Source of the DNA: Nanobdellota archaeon | GTDB taxonomy: Archaea > Nanobdellota > Nanobdellia > UBA10117 | NCBI GenBank assembly: GCA_013331935.1 | Contig: DUFN01000026.1 | Span: 1-42,789 of the forward strand | Direction of reading: 5' to 3' | DNA: 42,789 bases | Shown here: positions 1-7,027 of the stretch, in pieces | Layout: every line of letters begins with the position of its first letter | Position numbering within the stretch: the first letter of the stretch is position 1 | Made by a program: the position numbers and the translations under genes | Notes under the pieces: generated by a model | Told to the model about the DNA's origin: nothing | The model's database searches: none | The model's input: the letters and a program-made list of their open reading frames with translations, nothing else

Positions 1-23
1 ACAAACAACCTAAATCTATCCTT
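1..23. repeat. copy of the 3' end of the DUF655 gene
   Basis: Bases 1-23 are identical to bases 100-122, which encode the C-terminal residues of the DUF655 protein. The reading frame is preserved in the copy: an ORF with an ATG at 59 reads through it on the minus strand and leaves the window. Either the neighbouring gene begins with this sequence or a short tandem duplication of the gene end occurred. Confidence 0.7.
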
Positions 24-60
24 CCCTCCAATCTTATTGGATTGTAACCCAGTCCACATG

Positions 61-90
61 TTGCGCTATCTTCGCTTTGCGCGATAGCAC
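61..90. terminator. hairpin immediately after the DUF655 stop
   Basis: The six-base arms GCTATC (65-70) and GATAGC (83-88) pair around a loop that itself contains CGC-TTT-GCG (73-81), so two alternative stems are possible. The element lies directly downstream of the stop codon of the minus-strand gene. There is no clear U-tract, so termination is a guess; a 3'-end structure or a small palindromic repeat is equally possible. Confidence 0.35.
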
Positions 91-662
91 TAAGCGCGTA
101 CAAACAACCTAAATCTATCCTTTCCTTCTAATTCATCCAAAATCCTCTGTATTATGACTTTCTTTGGATCAGATATTGCCGAAACTCTATTCTTTACATC
201 CTCAAGGCTGGCAAAAGGAGCTTTCTGCCTTTCTTCAAGCAATACTATTGAGTGCTTCTTTCCTATGCCTGGCAGTAATTCCAGCTGGTGCGTTCTAAGT
301 GACAAAGGCCCTGCCTTATTGTAGAACTCGACAAACCTGGCTTCATCATCATTCACGAGCTTTTCTATGACTGGCATGAGTGTTGACTTGGCAGTCTGGG
401 TCAGCCTGTCCATCATCAGGGCGCTTTTGATGTAGCCGATTTTGTCCCTTTTGCCTTCGCCGATATAAACTTCATCGTGTGGTTTTAGGGAAACGCCTTC
501 GAAAGGCACTAATTCCAAAAGCGTGAAGAATCCTTTACCCATGGCCTGAACGACTGGCTCTTTTCTGTGCAATGGGCGGGGATCGTCAGCATAACCGTGC
601 TGCAAGAAGTCCAGGACTACGGCGTATTCCTCTCGCTGTCTTGGTTTCTGCGTGGTTTGCAT
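90..662 (-). CDS. DUF655 family RNA/DNA-binding protein
   Basis: This 190-residue protein matches the archaeal DUF655 family. The N-terminal half is OB-fold-like with a charged loop. Residues about 120-170 carry a helix-hairpin-helix style motif (LLPGIGKK), typical of non-specific nucleic-acid binding. It follows L21e and rpo4 on the same strand, the conserved archaeal order, usually upstream of the rRNA dimethyltransferase ksgA. A role in ribosome biogenesis is therefore inferred from context, not shown. The ATG at 662 has a purine-rich GGGGAAG just upstream. The last codons (GKDRFRLFV) are duplicated at nucleotide level at the left edge of the window, and a palindromic hairpin directly follows the stop. 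Confidence 0.85.
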   Translation of the reverse strand: MQTTQKPRQREEYAVVLDFLQHGYADDPRPLHRKEPVVQAMGKGFFTLLELVPFEGVSLKPHDEVYIGEGKRDKIGYIKSALMMDRLTQTAKSTLMPVIEKLVNDDEARFVEFYNKAGPLSLRTHQLELLPGIGKKHSIVLLEERQKAPFASLEDVKNRVSAISDPKKVIIQRILDELEGKDRFRLFVRA

Positions 663-737
663 TTTCTTCCCCGTTAATTGACATTTTTTACTCTGTATTC
701 TAACAGGTATAGATTAATAAACCTTTTTAATGAGAAT

Positions 738-1079
738 TTATTTCCTAAAAGTATTGCAAATTTCTATAATTTTGACAAATTGTTCAGGGCTTAGGTTTGT
801 CTTGGAGCCTGCAAAAACCGATTTCAGCTCTGATAAGTCCTGCGGTAAAATATCAACAATCTGTATAATCTGCTCCTGATTTAATGTAACTATGTCCAAA
901 GCTCTTAATTCAGCTTCTAGCTTATCTGCCTGCTCTTCTTTTAGCCTCGCATGGTCTTTGGAATAATCAATTAGCTTGTTTTGGATTTCCGCGCGTTCCT
1001 CTTTCTTGCCGAGCTTCTGCAGGGTTTTCGCTAAGGCAGACAAGTGCAATGCTTCTTTCTTTAATATTTCGTGTTTCAT
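738..1079 (-). CDS. rpo4: DNA-directed RNA polymerase subunit Rpo4 (RpoF)
   Basis: This 113-residue protein is Rpo4/RpoF, the archaeal counterpart of eukaryotic Rpb4. With Rpo7 it forms the stalk of RNA polymerase, which binds nascent RNA and helps promoter opening. The C-terminal half shows the HRDC-like helical signature (a DILP...DLSELKSVFAG pattern ending in an EI-x-FRK-type helix). The chosen ATG at 1079 overlaps the L21e stop as ATGA. A longer in-frame ORF extends into L21e and is ignored because the family begins here. The neighbours L21e and DUF655 are the usual archaeal context. Confidence 0.93.
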   Translation of the reverse strand: MKHEILKKEALHLSALAKTLQKLGKKEERAEIQNKLIDYSKDHARLKEEQADKLEAELRALDIVTLNQEQIIQIVDILPQDLSELKSVFAGSKTNLSPEQFVKIIEICNTFRK

Positions 1080-1360
1080 CTTACTATCCTTATGTGAATC
1101 GGCGCAGATAAAAGTGTTTTCCTTACTCCGCCGTCCATTATTTCGACTTTGAATGCCTTGCCCTGCTTTCCAATAACTGTTCCGCATCTCCCTTTGAATC
1201 GCGGATGCGGAGTTGCAGAATGGTAGGACGGCTCTTGATCTATGCTGACTTTATCGCCTATTTTGAACTCGTGCAGGGCTGCGGTGATGCTGAATTTCCC
1301 TCTAGTACGAGGATTTTTAGACATAGTCCTTCTTGTCTTGCATCTGAATCCGCCACCCAT
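1076..1360 (-). CDS. rpl21e: 50S ribosomal protein L21e
   Basis: This 94-residue protein is full length for L21e. It has the basic N-terminus with KTRRTMSKNPRTRG, the central HEFKIGDKVSI beta strand, the PHPRFKGRCGTVIGKQG core and the terminal IHIRIVR. It binds 23S rRNA in the large subunit. A TATA-like TTAAAAAC lies about 27 nt upstream of the ATG, so the transcript is probably leaderless. It is the first gene of an operon with rpo4, which is translationally coupled through an ATGA overlap, and then DUF655. Confidence 0.95.
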   Translation of the reverse strand: MGGGFRCKTRRTMSKNPRTRGKFSITAALHEFKIGDKVSIDQEPSYHSATPHPRFKGRCGTVIGKQGKAFKVEIMDGGVRKTLLSAPIHIRIVR

Positions 1361-1414
1361 GTTTTAAGGCTAAGGTGCATAGTTTTTAAGGTTTTGCTTT
1401 GACGGTATTAAAAA

Positions 1415-2764
1415 TCACATTGGCATTTGCGGCAATTTCCCGCCAAGCATCTTTTGCAATTTTTTCATCTGTTTCGGATTGCCCATGACTTTCATGACCT
1501 TTTTCATCTGGGTATATTGTTTTAATAAATCGCGGACATCCTGCTCTGGCCTGCCCGCCCCTTTTGCAATCCTCTCAATCCTTCTGCCAGAAATTACATC
1601 TGGGTTGTCCTTCTCGTGAGGCGTCATTGAATCCATAACGAATTTCCAGACTTTCATCTTTTCTTCCTGAACGCCCAGCAGTTCTTTTGGAATGCTGGCC
1701 TGCCCCATTCCAGGAATCATATTCATAATCTGTGATAAAGGCCCCATTTTTTTCATTGCTTCGAGTTGTTCGTATAAGTCTGTAAGAGAAACATCACCTT
1801 TCATTATTTTCTTTCCGAGTTTTTCAGCCTGCTCTTCGGAAATTGCATCCTTCGCTTTTTCCAGCAGTGTTTCCAAATCGCCCATGCCCAATAATCTGGA
1901 AACAAAATTCTTCGGCTTGAATTCTTCAAGGTCTTCGATGTGCTCGCCATGCCCGATGAATTTTACTTTTGCACTTGTTGCAGCACAGGCAGTCAGTGCG
2001 CCTCCGCCTTTTGCTGTGCCGTCAAGTTTTGTAACAATAACTCCATTAACGCCGGCTGCTTCGTGGAACGCTTCGGCTTGTTTCCGCGCAGCTTGCCCGA
2101 TATCACCGGAGATTACTAATAATACATGTTCTGGTTTGATTGAGTCACGCACATTTTTAATTTCAGAAATTAATTCTTTATTCAAAGCATCACGCCCCGA
2201 TGAATCAAAAATCACAACATCAAACCTTTCAAAATCAGGCTCGAATTTTTTAATTATTTTGAGCGGGTCTTTTTCATCTTTTATTCCGTAAAAAGGAACT
2301 TTTACTTTTTCAGCAATCTGCATGAGCTGTTCATGAGCTGCAGGCCTCCAGACATCCAGCTGGACTAAGGCAGGCTTCTGCCCCTGCTTTTTGAAATACT
2401 TTGCTAATTTTCCAGCAGTTGTTGTTTTTCCAGAGCCGTATAAGCCTACTAATAAAATCCTGGAGGGCTTTGTTTTTGTTTCAAGTTTTCCAATATCTGC
2501 GCCCAGGAATTTTGTCAATTCTTCAAAAACTATGTTGATTGTATGCTCCCTTGCAGTTAAAGTTTTTGCTGACTTTTCAGACAATGCGCGCTTCCGGATA
2601 GATTCAGCTATTTTTGAAGCCAGCTCAGTATTAACATCTGCGCTGATTAGGGCTTTCCTTATTTCTGAAACAAGCGTATCGATTAATTTTGGGTCTATCA
2701 GCGACGCCCGAAACACTCTTTGCAGGGCAGTCTTCAGCGAGTCTGACAGCTTTTCAAGGACCAT
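1415..2764 (-). CDS. srp54: signal recognition particle GTPase SRP54
   Basis: This 449-residue protein is the SRP GTPase that binds signal sequences and 7S RNA and delivers ribosomes to FtsY at the membrane. The N domain covers about residues 1-95. The G domain follows with P-loop GLYGSGKTTTAGKLA, a G3 that reads DSSGRDA instead of the common DTAGR, and G4 TKLDGTAKGGG. The methionine-rich M domain spans about 300-449 and ends KLPQMPM. CTTTTAAAG at 2786-2794 lies about 26 nt before the ATG and serves as the TATA box. FtsY is encoded just downstream, separated by one opposite-strand gene. Confidence 0.97.
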   Translation of the reverse strand: MVLEKLSDSLKTALQRVFRASLIDPKLIDTLVSEIRKALISADVNTELASKIAESIRKRALSEKSAKTLTAREHTINIVFEELTKFLGADIGKLETKTKPSRILLVGLYGSGKTTTAGKLAKYFKKQGQKPALVQLDVWRPAAHEQLMQIAEKVKVPFYGIKDEKDPLKIIKKFEPDFERFDVVIFDSSGRDALNKELISEIKNVRDSIKPEHVLLVISGDIGQAARKQAEAFHEAAGVNGVIVTKLDGTAKGGGALTACAATSAKVKFIGHGEHIEDLEEFKPKNFVSRLLGMGDLETLLEKAKDAISEEQAEKLGKKIMKGDVSLTDLYEQLEAMKKMGPLSQIMNMIPGMGQASIPKELLGVQEEKMKVWKFVMDSMTPHEKDNPDVISGRRIERIAKGAGRPEQDVRDLLKQYTQMKKVMKVMGNPKQMKKLQKMLGGKLPQMPM

Positions 2765-2785
2765 AGTTTTTCATGATTATTGATA

Positions 2786-2820
2786 CTTTTAAAGTTTAGC
2801 ACAGGTAGGTTTTTAAATAT
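2786..2820. promoter_or_regulatory. divergent core promoters between srp54 and a hypothetical gene
   Basis: Two TATA-like boxes sit back to back. CTTTTAAAG (2786-2794) is about 26 nt from the srp54 ATG on the minus strand. TTTTTAAATA (2810-2819) is about 25 nt from the ATG at 2839 on the plus strand. The spacings fit leaderless archaeal transcripts in both directions. Confidence 0.6.
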
Positions 2821-2838
2821 GAATTTGATTTGGCAAAC

Positions 2839-3231
2839 ATGGGTGAATTACCATATTCGTTGCAGCGCGTGGCAAAAGCAGTAGCTACAAGAGAAAGTGA
2901 AGGCAGTTCTAGCCTGAGCATCCAACAATACCAACTGCTTCTAGAACAATTTCGCCTCGGAAATTATTTTGATAAGGTTTGCGTCAGATTAATCCCTGGG
3001 CGCAAGCCAGTCCCATTAGCACAATATTTGTCGGAGCACAGAGAGGAATTATGGGGTAATTATGTTTCAGGAAAAGTGCAGTGGGCTACAACTACGTTGC
3101 TCGTTGATTTTGACAGTGAAATAAAAATAGTGCCGCCACAGTGGGCGAGCGAACTAATTTTAAGTGCGCTTAGAAATTTTAGAAGCCAACAAAACCTCGA
3201 AGAAACCCTGGGCGTAGATATCATAAAATAA
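2839..3231 (+). CDS. hypothetical protein, about 130 residues
   Basis: I do not recognise this family. The protein is soluble, with no signal peptide or membrane segment, and has three tryptophans and a mixed alpha/beta look; the last third contains IVPPQWASELILSALRNF. The ATG at 2839 was preferred over an in-frame TTG at 2830 because a TATA box lies 25 nt upstream. The stop codon abuts the stop of the convergent ftsY gene with no spacer. It is the only plus-strand gene interrupting the minus-strand translation and SRP block, so it may be a later insertion. Confidence 0.7.
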   Translation: MGELPYSLQRVAKAVATRESEGSSSLSIQQYQLLLEQFRLGNYFDKVCVRLIPGRKPVPLAQYLSEHREELWGNYVSGKVQWATTTLLVDFDSEIKIVPPQWASELILSALRNFRSQQNLEETLGVDIIK

Positions 3232-4392
3232 TTAGCCTAAAATCTTCTTGACAAAATCGCCAGCATTGAATTCCATTAAGTCTTTGTATTCCTGACCGAC
3301 GCCCAAAAACAAAATTGGCTTGTTTACAGAGTGCACTGCAGAAATTACCGCACCGCCTTTGTCATCAACATCTGCTTTTGTCAGTATTATTGCATCAATG
3401 CCTATTGCCTTGTTGTAATCTGAAATTTGCTCAACAACATCATTGCCTGCAATTGATTCGCCGATGAAAATTGTTAAGTCTGGCTTTGCCACGCGTTTTA
3501 TTTTTTTTAATTCATCCATGAGGTTTGCATTTGTGTGCTGCCTGCCAGCAGTATCAATTAGCACGCAGTCCACTCTATTTGCAGAGGCATGCCTGATTGC
3601 ATCAAAAGCAACTGCAGCAGGATCTGCTCCGTACTGCTGTTTTATCACGCGAATCCCTAATTTATTTCCGTGAACTTCAAGCTGTTCAATACTCGCTGCA
3701 CGGAATGTATCTGACGCGGCAAAAACACAAGAAGTACCATTTTGTTTCAGCAGATGCGCGAATTTGGCAATTGTTGTTGTTTTTCCATGCCCGTTCGCAC
3801 CCACAAACATTATCGTGAAAGTTTTTCCTTTCTGCTTGGATTCTGAAATTAAATTATTAATATTTATTTTTGCAGGTGAAGTAAGAATAGAATAAATTTC
3901 GTCGCGCAGATCATCTTTTATTATATCTGCGACATGCCCGCGCTTGAATGAAATATCGACAAGGTCTTTGCGCAGTTTTTCTTTTATTCTGCGGATAACT
4001 TCAAGAGAAACATTATTCGCGCACAATTCCTCTTCGAGTGCGCTGAAAATTCTTTCAAAATGAACATCAGATATTTTCGTTTCAGTAATTGCTTTTGTAA
4101 CTTGCTCAAGGAAGCCAACTTTTTCCTCGATTTTTTTAACTTCTTTTAGAGGTGCGGAGCGGATTTCTGCGCTTACATCAGGTTTTGAAAATAATTTTCC
4201 CAAAAATCCTGATTTCTGTTCAGCTTTTTCAGAAATATCTGTATGCTCAATAATTTTTTCAGCTTGTTTAAGTTCTTTTCTAACCGCCTCTAATTTTTCA
4301 ACAACTTTGTTTTCTTTTGTTTCTTCTTTTGATACTTCTGCCTCTGCTTTTTTTGCGAAGCCGTCAATAGCTTTTTTCAGGAAGCCAAACAT
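3232..4392 (-). CDS. ftsY: SRP receptor GTPase FtsY
   Basis: This 386-residue protein is the archaeal SRP receptor. The N-terminal 90 or so residues are a charged lysine/glutamate-rich region used for membrane association. The NG domain follows, with P-loop GANGHGKTTTIAKFA, insertion box DTFRAAS, G3 DTAGRQHTN, G4 TKAD and the closing FLGVGQEYKDL motif. It pairs with SRP54, encoded nearby. It ends the gene string S19e-PDCD5-L39e-L31e-aIF6-PfdA-FtsY. It also has its own TATA-like TTATAAAACC about 26 nt before the ATG, so it may be transcribed separately. Confidence 0.97.
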   Translation of the reverse strand: MFGFLKKAIDGFAKKAEAEVSKEETKENKVVEKLEAVRKELKQAEKIIEHTDISEKAEQKSGFLGKLFSKPDVSAEIRSAPLKEVKKIEEKVGFLEQVTKAITETKISDVHFERIFSALEEELCANNVSLEVIRRIKEKLRKDLVDISFKRGHVADIIKDDLRDEIYSILTSPAKININNLISESKQKGKTFTIMFVGANGHGKTTTIAKFAHLLKQNGTSCVFAASDTFRAASIEQLEVHGNKLGIRVIKQQYGADPAAVAFDAIRHASANRVDCVLIDTAGRQHTNANLMDELKKIKRVAKPDLTIFIGESIAGNDVVEQISDYNKAIGIDAIILTKADVDDKGGAVISAVHSVNKPILFLGVGQEYKDLMEFNAGDFVKKILG

Positions 4393-4422
4393 AAATATAA
4401 TTAGATATTGGGTTTTATAATT

Positions 4423-4842
4423 CTACTCTTTCAGTAAGCCCTGGATTTCGCTCTCAAGTTCCTGTGCCCGCGCAGTCATTGCTGCGATATTCTGCGTTAA
4501 CCTCTGTGCAACATCGTCCATCTGCGCTAACTGCATGCTGGCCAGCTCATCAGCTTCTGTTGTTGTCTTTTTCACAAGGACTCCCGCGCCGACATTGACA
4601 AGGACATTTCCAGTGTTTTTTATTTCAGATTCGACAAAAGTGCCAAGCCCGAGGGATGAGTATGATTTGGAATTAATCTTTGTGCCAGAAAGCCTCGATA
4701 AGCTGTTTTTCAGCCCGACAATTTCACCTGATTTTGCTTCAAGGGATTCAAGCTGTTTCTGCATTTCCTGAAGCTGGCCTGCAATCAGCTGTAAAATCAT
4801 GTATTTTTCTTCAACTTCTTTTTGTTCTTCCTGTTTTGCCAT
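4423..4842 (-). CDS. pfdA: prefoldin subunit alpha
   Basis: This 139-residue protein is archaeal prefoldin alpha (GimC). Two long coiled-coil helices (about residues 1-50 and 95-139) flank a beta-hairpin region containing SYSSLGLGTFVESEI and VNVGAGVLVKKT. The hexamer captures unfolded proteins for the thermosome. The start at MAKQEEQK (4842) was chosen over an in-frame ATG at 4923 that lies inside aif6. It sits between aif6 and ftsY, as in many archaea. The rplX (L18ae/LX) gene often found between aif6 and pfdA is absent. Confidence 0.93.
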   Translation of the reverse strand: MAKQEEQKEVEEKYMILQLIAGQLQEMQKQLESLEAKSGEIVGLKNSLSRLSGTKINSKSYSSLGLGTFVESEIKNTGNVLVNVGAGVLVKKTTTEADELASMQLAQMDDVAQRLTQNIAAMTARAQELESEIQGLLKE

Positions 4843-4873
4843 GTTTATTCCTAACATATATGAGTTAAAAACC

Positions 4874-5572
4874 TTACGCAGAGAATCCGAAGCCAAGGCT
4901 TTCGAAAACCCTTGATAATTCATAACCAGAGCTCAAGCTTCCCACGATAACACCGTTTGAGTTTGAAATTATGCCTGAGCTTACAAAAGGATTGCCCATG
5001 TTTACTGTGCCAAGCCCTATTTCAAATCCAAAAAGAGTTTCTATTTTTTTTATATCATCTTCAGAAATATTCGGAGAAAATAATCCGCCTCTTGATGTTA
5101 CTGCGCCAAGAGAGCCGATTACAGACAGGCCATCCATTTCCATCTGCTCGAATTTTATTTTCGGGAATGCTTTTTTTATCTGTTCGAAGGTTTTTTTATC
5201 ATAAATTTTAGAAACAATGCCGGATTTGTCGTTCAAAATAATATTATTTCCGAAAGCAGTATGCTCTGTTTTTATTATTTCAACTTCAACACATATTTTT
5301 TTCAATTTTTCACGCAGGATTTTTAATTCAGAATCATAAATGATGTCTGGAAGAATAACTTTTTCAGAATTTGCAACTGCAAAGATGCCGATAAGGTCTG
5401 TGCCGTATAGGCCAACCTGTATGACTGGGACTTTCAGGACGCTTTCTATTTCTTTTACTTCGTGTTCGCGTGCACTCCTGCCAATTAAGCAGAATTTGTC
5501 AGTTGCAACTCCATGCAGGCCTACATTCGGATCGCCATGAAAATTTAATTTGAGAATTTGTTTGTCTGGCAT
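4874..5572 (-). CDS. aif6: translation initiation factor aIF6
   Basis: This 232-residue protein is the archaeal anti-association factor IF6, which binds the large ribosomal subunit and blocks premature joining. The pseudo-fivefold pattern of the pentein fold is visible as repeated motifs: GLYGTDLIGIFAVANS, SVIGSLGAVTSRGGL and NPFVSSGIISNSNGVIVG. The length matches the family. The ATG directly follows the L31e stop (5573), so it is translated within the S19e-to-FtsY operon. Confidence 0.96.
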   Translation of the reverse strand: MPDKQILKLNFHGDPNVGLHGVATDKFCLIGRSAREHEVKEIESVLKVPVIQVGLYGTDLIGIFAVANSEKVILPDIIYDSELKILREKLKKICVEVEIIKTEHTAFGNNIILNDKSGIVSKIYDKKTFEQIKKAFPKIKFEQMEMDGLSVIGSLGAVTSRGGLFSPNISEDDIKKIETLFGFEIGLGTVNMGNPFVSSGIISNSNGVIVGSLSSGYELSRVFESLGFGFSA

Positions 5573-6043
5573 TTATTTCTTATTCATTGCCATCTCTTGT
5601 TCTTTTGTTGGCTTGGCATGCTCTTTCGCTTCATCGAGCTTTTTCTGTTCTTCAGCTTTATTTTTCTTGAACTCTTCTTCCTTCTTTGCCTTTTCTTCCT
5701 TCGCTACCTTGGCAGATTCAGTTTTTTTCTTTTTTGATTCTTTTAATTTTGCTTCTTCCGCTTCTCTTTTTGCGCGAGGAGGCAGTTCGAAGAGTTCTGC
5801 TTTTGCTATTTTTCTGTCTTTTTCTGTAATAACGTCAACTCTGATTTTTACTTTACCGGGTGGGTTTTTTCCGCCGTGCGCCCAGATGTGCTCGTTCAGC
5901 CACTTGCTTATTTTTACTTCGTCTGCTTTTGTGTGTTTGAGAACCTGCTGTTCTAAAACATTCATCGCTTTCTTTGACCTGCGCCACATTGGAGCTATGA
6001 GAAATCTTTTCCGCAGGCCCAGTATCATTATCCTTTCTGTCAT
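5573..6043 (-). CDS. rpl31e: 50S ribosomal protein L31e with a charged C-terminal tail
   Basis: Residues 1 to about 95 are a normal L31e: RKRFLIAPMWRRSKKAMNVL, the helix before WLNEHIWAHGGKNPPGKVKI, and the VDVITEKD strand. The family is normally about 90 residues. Here about 60 extra residues follow, almost entirely K, E and A, predicted as a single charged helix. L31e sits at the peptide exit tunnel, so the tail could reach nascent-chain factors; this is inference. The gene starts 1 nt after the L39e stop and its own stop abuts aif6. Confidence 0.93.
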   Translation of the reverse strand: MTERIMILGLRKRFLIAPMWRRSKKAMNVLEQQVLKHTKADEVKISKWLNEHIWAHGGKNPPGKVKIRVDVITEKDRKIAKAELFELPPRAKREAEEAKLKESKKKKTESAKVAKEEKAKKEEEFKKNKAEEQKKLDEAKEHAKPTKEQEMAMNKK

Positions 6044-6044
6044 T

Positions 6045-6224
6045 TTATACTTTTATCCTTGTCTTTCTCCAGTTTCTTTTTACGTGAGTGATTCTTGAAG
6101 GGTGGACGTGCCTGCCTCTCTTCATTCCGTTTATTTTTGGAATTACCCAAAATGGTGCCCACTTAGTATGCGAATTAGCCTTGCCGAGCCTCTTCTTCAC
6201 TGCTGGATGTTTGTTTCGCGCCAT
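6045..6224 (-). CDS. rpl39e: 50S ribosomal protein L39e
   Basis: A 59-residue ORF starts at an ATG at 6224 and reads MARNKHPAVKKRLGKANS..., then TKWAPFWVIPK and a strongly basic end (THVKRNWRKTRIKV). This is the classic L39e pattern, a small basic protein lining the exit tunnel. It starts 1 nt after the stop of the PDCD5-family gene and ends 1 nt before L31e, matching the conserved L39e-L31e order. Confidence 0.95.
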   Translation of the reverse strand: MARNKHPAVKKRLGKANSHTKWAPFWVIPKINGMKRGRHVHPSRITHVKRNWRKTRIKV

Positions 6225-6225
6225 C

Positions 6226-6546
6226 TTATCGAATTATGTTGAACTCCTTTTTTGAACCTGATGCCCTGTTGAGTATTTCTCTCAACTGCTCTTCAGTTAT
6301 CTGCCCTTGTATCTGGCCAGCCTGTGCTGCTTCGAACAAGCCGACTTCGATTTGTTCTGCCAGTTTTGGGTTTGCTATTTTCACAGTAGCCAGCCTCTCC
6401 CGCGCCTCTTTTGTCAGGAAGCGCTGAAGGACTGTTTTCTTTGCACCTTCAAGCTGCTGGTGTATGAAGTCCTGCTCCACAGCGTTTTGCTGTGATTTCT
6501 GCAGTTCTGCAATTTTCTGTCTTCTGATGCTTTCTAAGTCAGTCAT
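6226..6546 (-). CDS. PDCD5/TFAR19 family DNA-binding protein
   Basis: This 106-residue protein matches the archaeal and eukaryotic PDCD5 family. It has a helical N-terminus (LESIRRQKIAELQKSQ), the core FLTKEARERLATVKIANPKLAEQIE and a C-terminal helix ending ILNRASGSKKEFNIIR. Archaeal members are small three-helix-bundle DNA-binding proteins of unclear role. It overlaps the S19e stop by four bases (ATGA) and is followed by L39e, the usual archaeal order. Confidence 0.93.
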   Translation of the reverse strand: MTDLESIRRQKIAELQKSQQNAVEQDFIHQQLEGAKKTVLQRFLTKEARERLATVKIANPKLAEQIEVGLFEAAQAGQIQGQITEEQLREILNRASGSKKEFNIIR

Positions 6547-6974
6547 TTTGCCTGCTTGGCTATTTTTGCTGCAATCCTTTCGAGCAAGCCAGCACCTGCA
6601 GGAGTCAGTATGCGCCCCTTGTGGACGCCTTCTTTTTTCTGCTTTAGCAGGCCAGCAGACTCAAGCTGCTGCAGTATTTTTCTGTGAATGTTGCCTGATG
6701 CTCTTGTGAACCTCGTCGGCCTTAATCCTCTGCTTTTTGCAGAGCCGTAAACAGACCTTAATCTTGATACACCAACAGGGTTTTCTGATTTGAAAATCGT
6801 CCTCAAAACAGATGCAGCCCTTATGAAAAACCAGTCTGGGTTTGCAGGAGGCCTTTCCTTATTTGTGCCTGTCTTGACAAAAATAGTCCACGCAGGTGCT
6901 TTTATCTTGCCCTTTAGTTCGGTGGCTAGCGCAGTCACAAGTTCTGCTGGTTTGACGTCAAAAACTGATGCCAT
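6543..6974 (-). CDS. rps19e: 30S ribosomal protein S19e
   Basis: This 143-residue protein is S19e, needed for late maturation of the small subunit. Typical motifs are PAWTIFVKTGTNKERPP, NPDWFFIRAASVLR, the GVSRLRSVYGSAKSRG loop, and the C-terminal winged-helix part ILQQLESAGLLKQ...GRILTPAG. It is the first gene of the operon running to FtsY. A TTTAAA box at 7001-7006 lies about 28 nt upstream of the ATG. Confidence 0.96.
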   Translation of the reverse strand: MASVFDVKPAELVTALATELKGKIKAPAWTIFVKTGTNKERPPANPDWFFIRAASVLRTIFKSENPVGVSRLRSVYGSAKSRGLRPTRFTRASGNIHRKILQQLESAGLLKQKKEGVHKGRILTPAGAGLLERIAAKIAKQAK

Positions 6975-6997
6975 TGTATTTGTTGAGTATAAAGATT

Positions 6998-7008
6998 GTT
7001 TTTAAAGC
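6998..7008. promoter_or_regulatory. shared bidirectional TATA box
   Basis: The palindromic core TTTAAA at 7001-7006 is nearly centred between two divergent ATGs, about 29 nt from rps19e (6974) and about 25 nt from the flavoprotein (7028). No second box is obvious for the plus-strand gene, so one TBP site may serve both directions. Confidence 0.5.
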
Positions 7009-7027
7009 TTTTCAACTGATTATCATT

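Noticed and set aside
1205-1402. plus-strand ORF over L21e
   Set aside because: It is antisense to a certain ribosomal protein gene.
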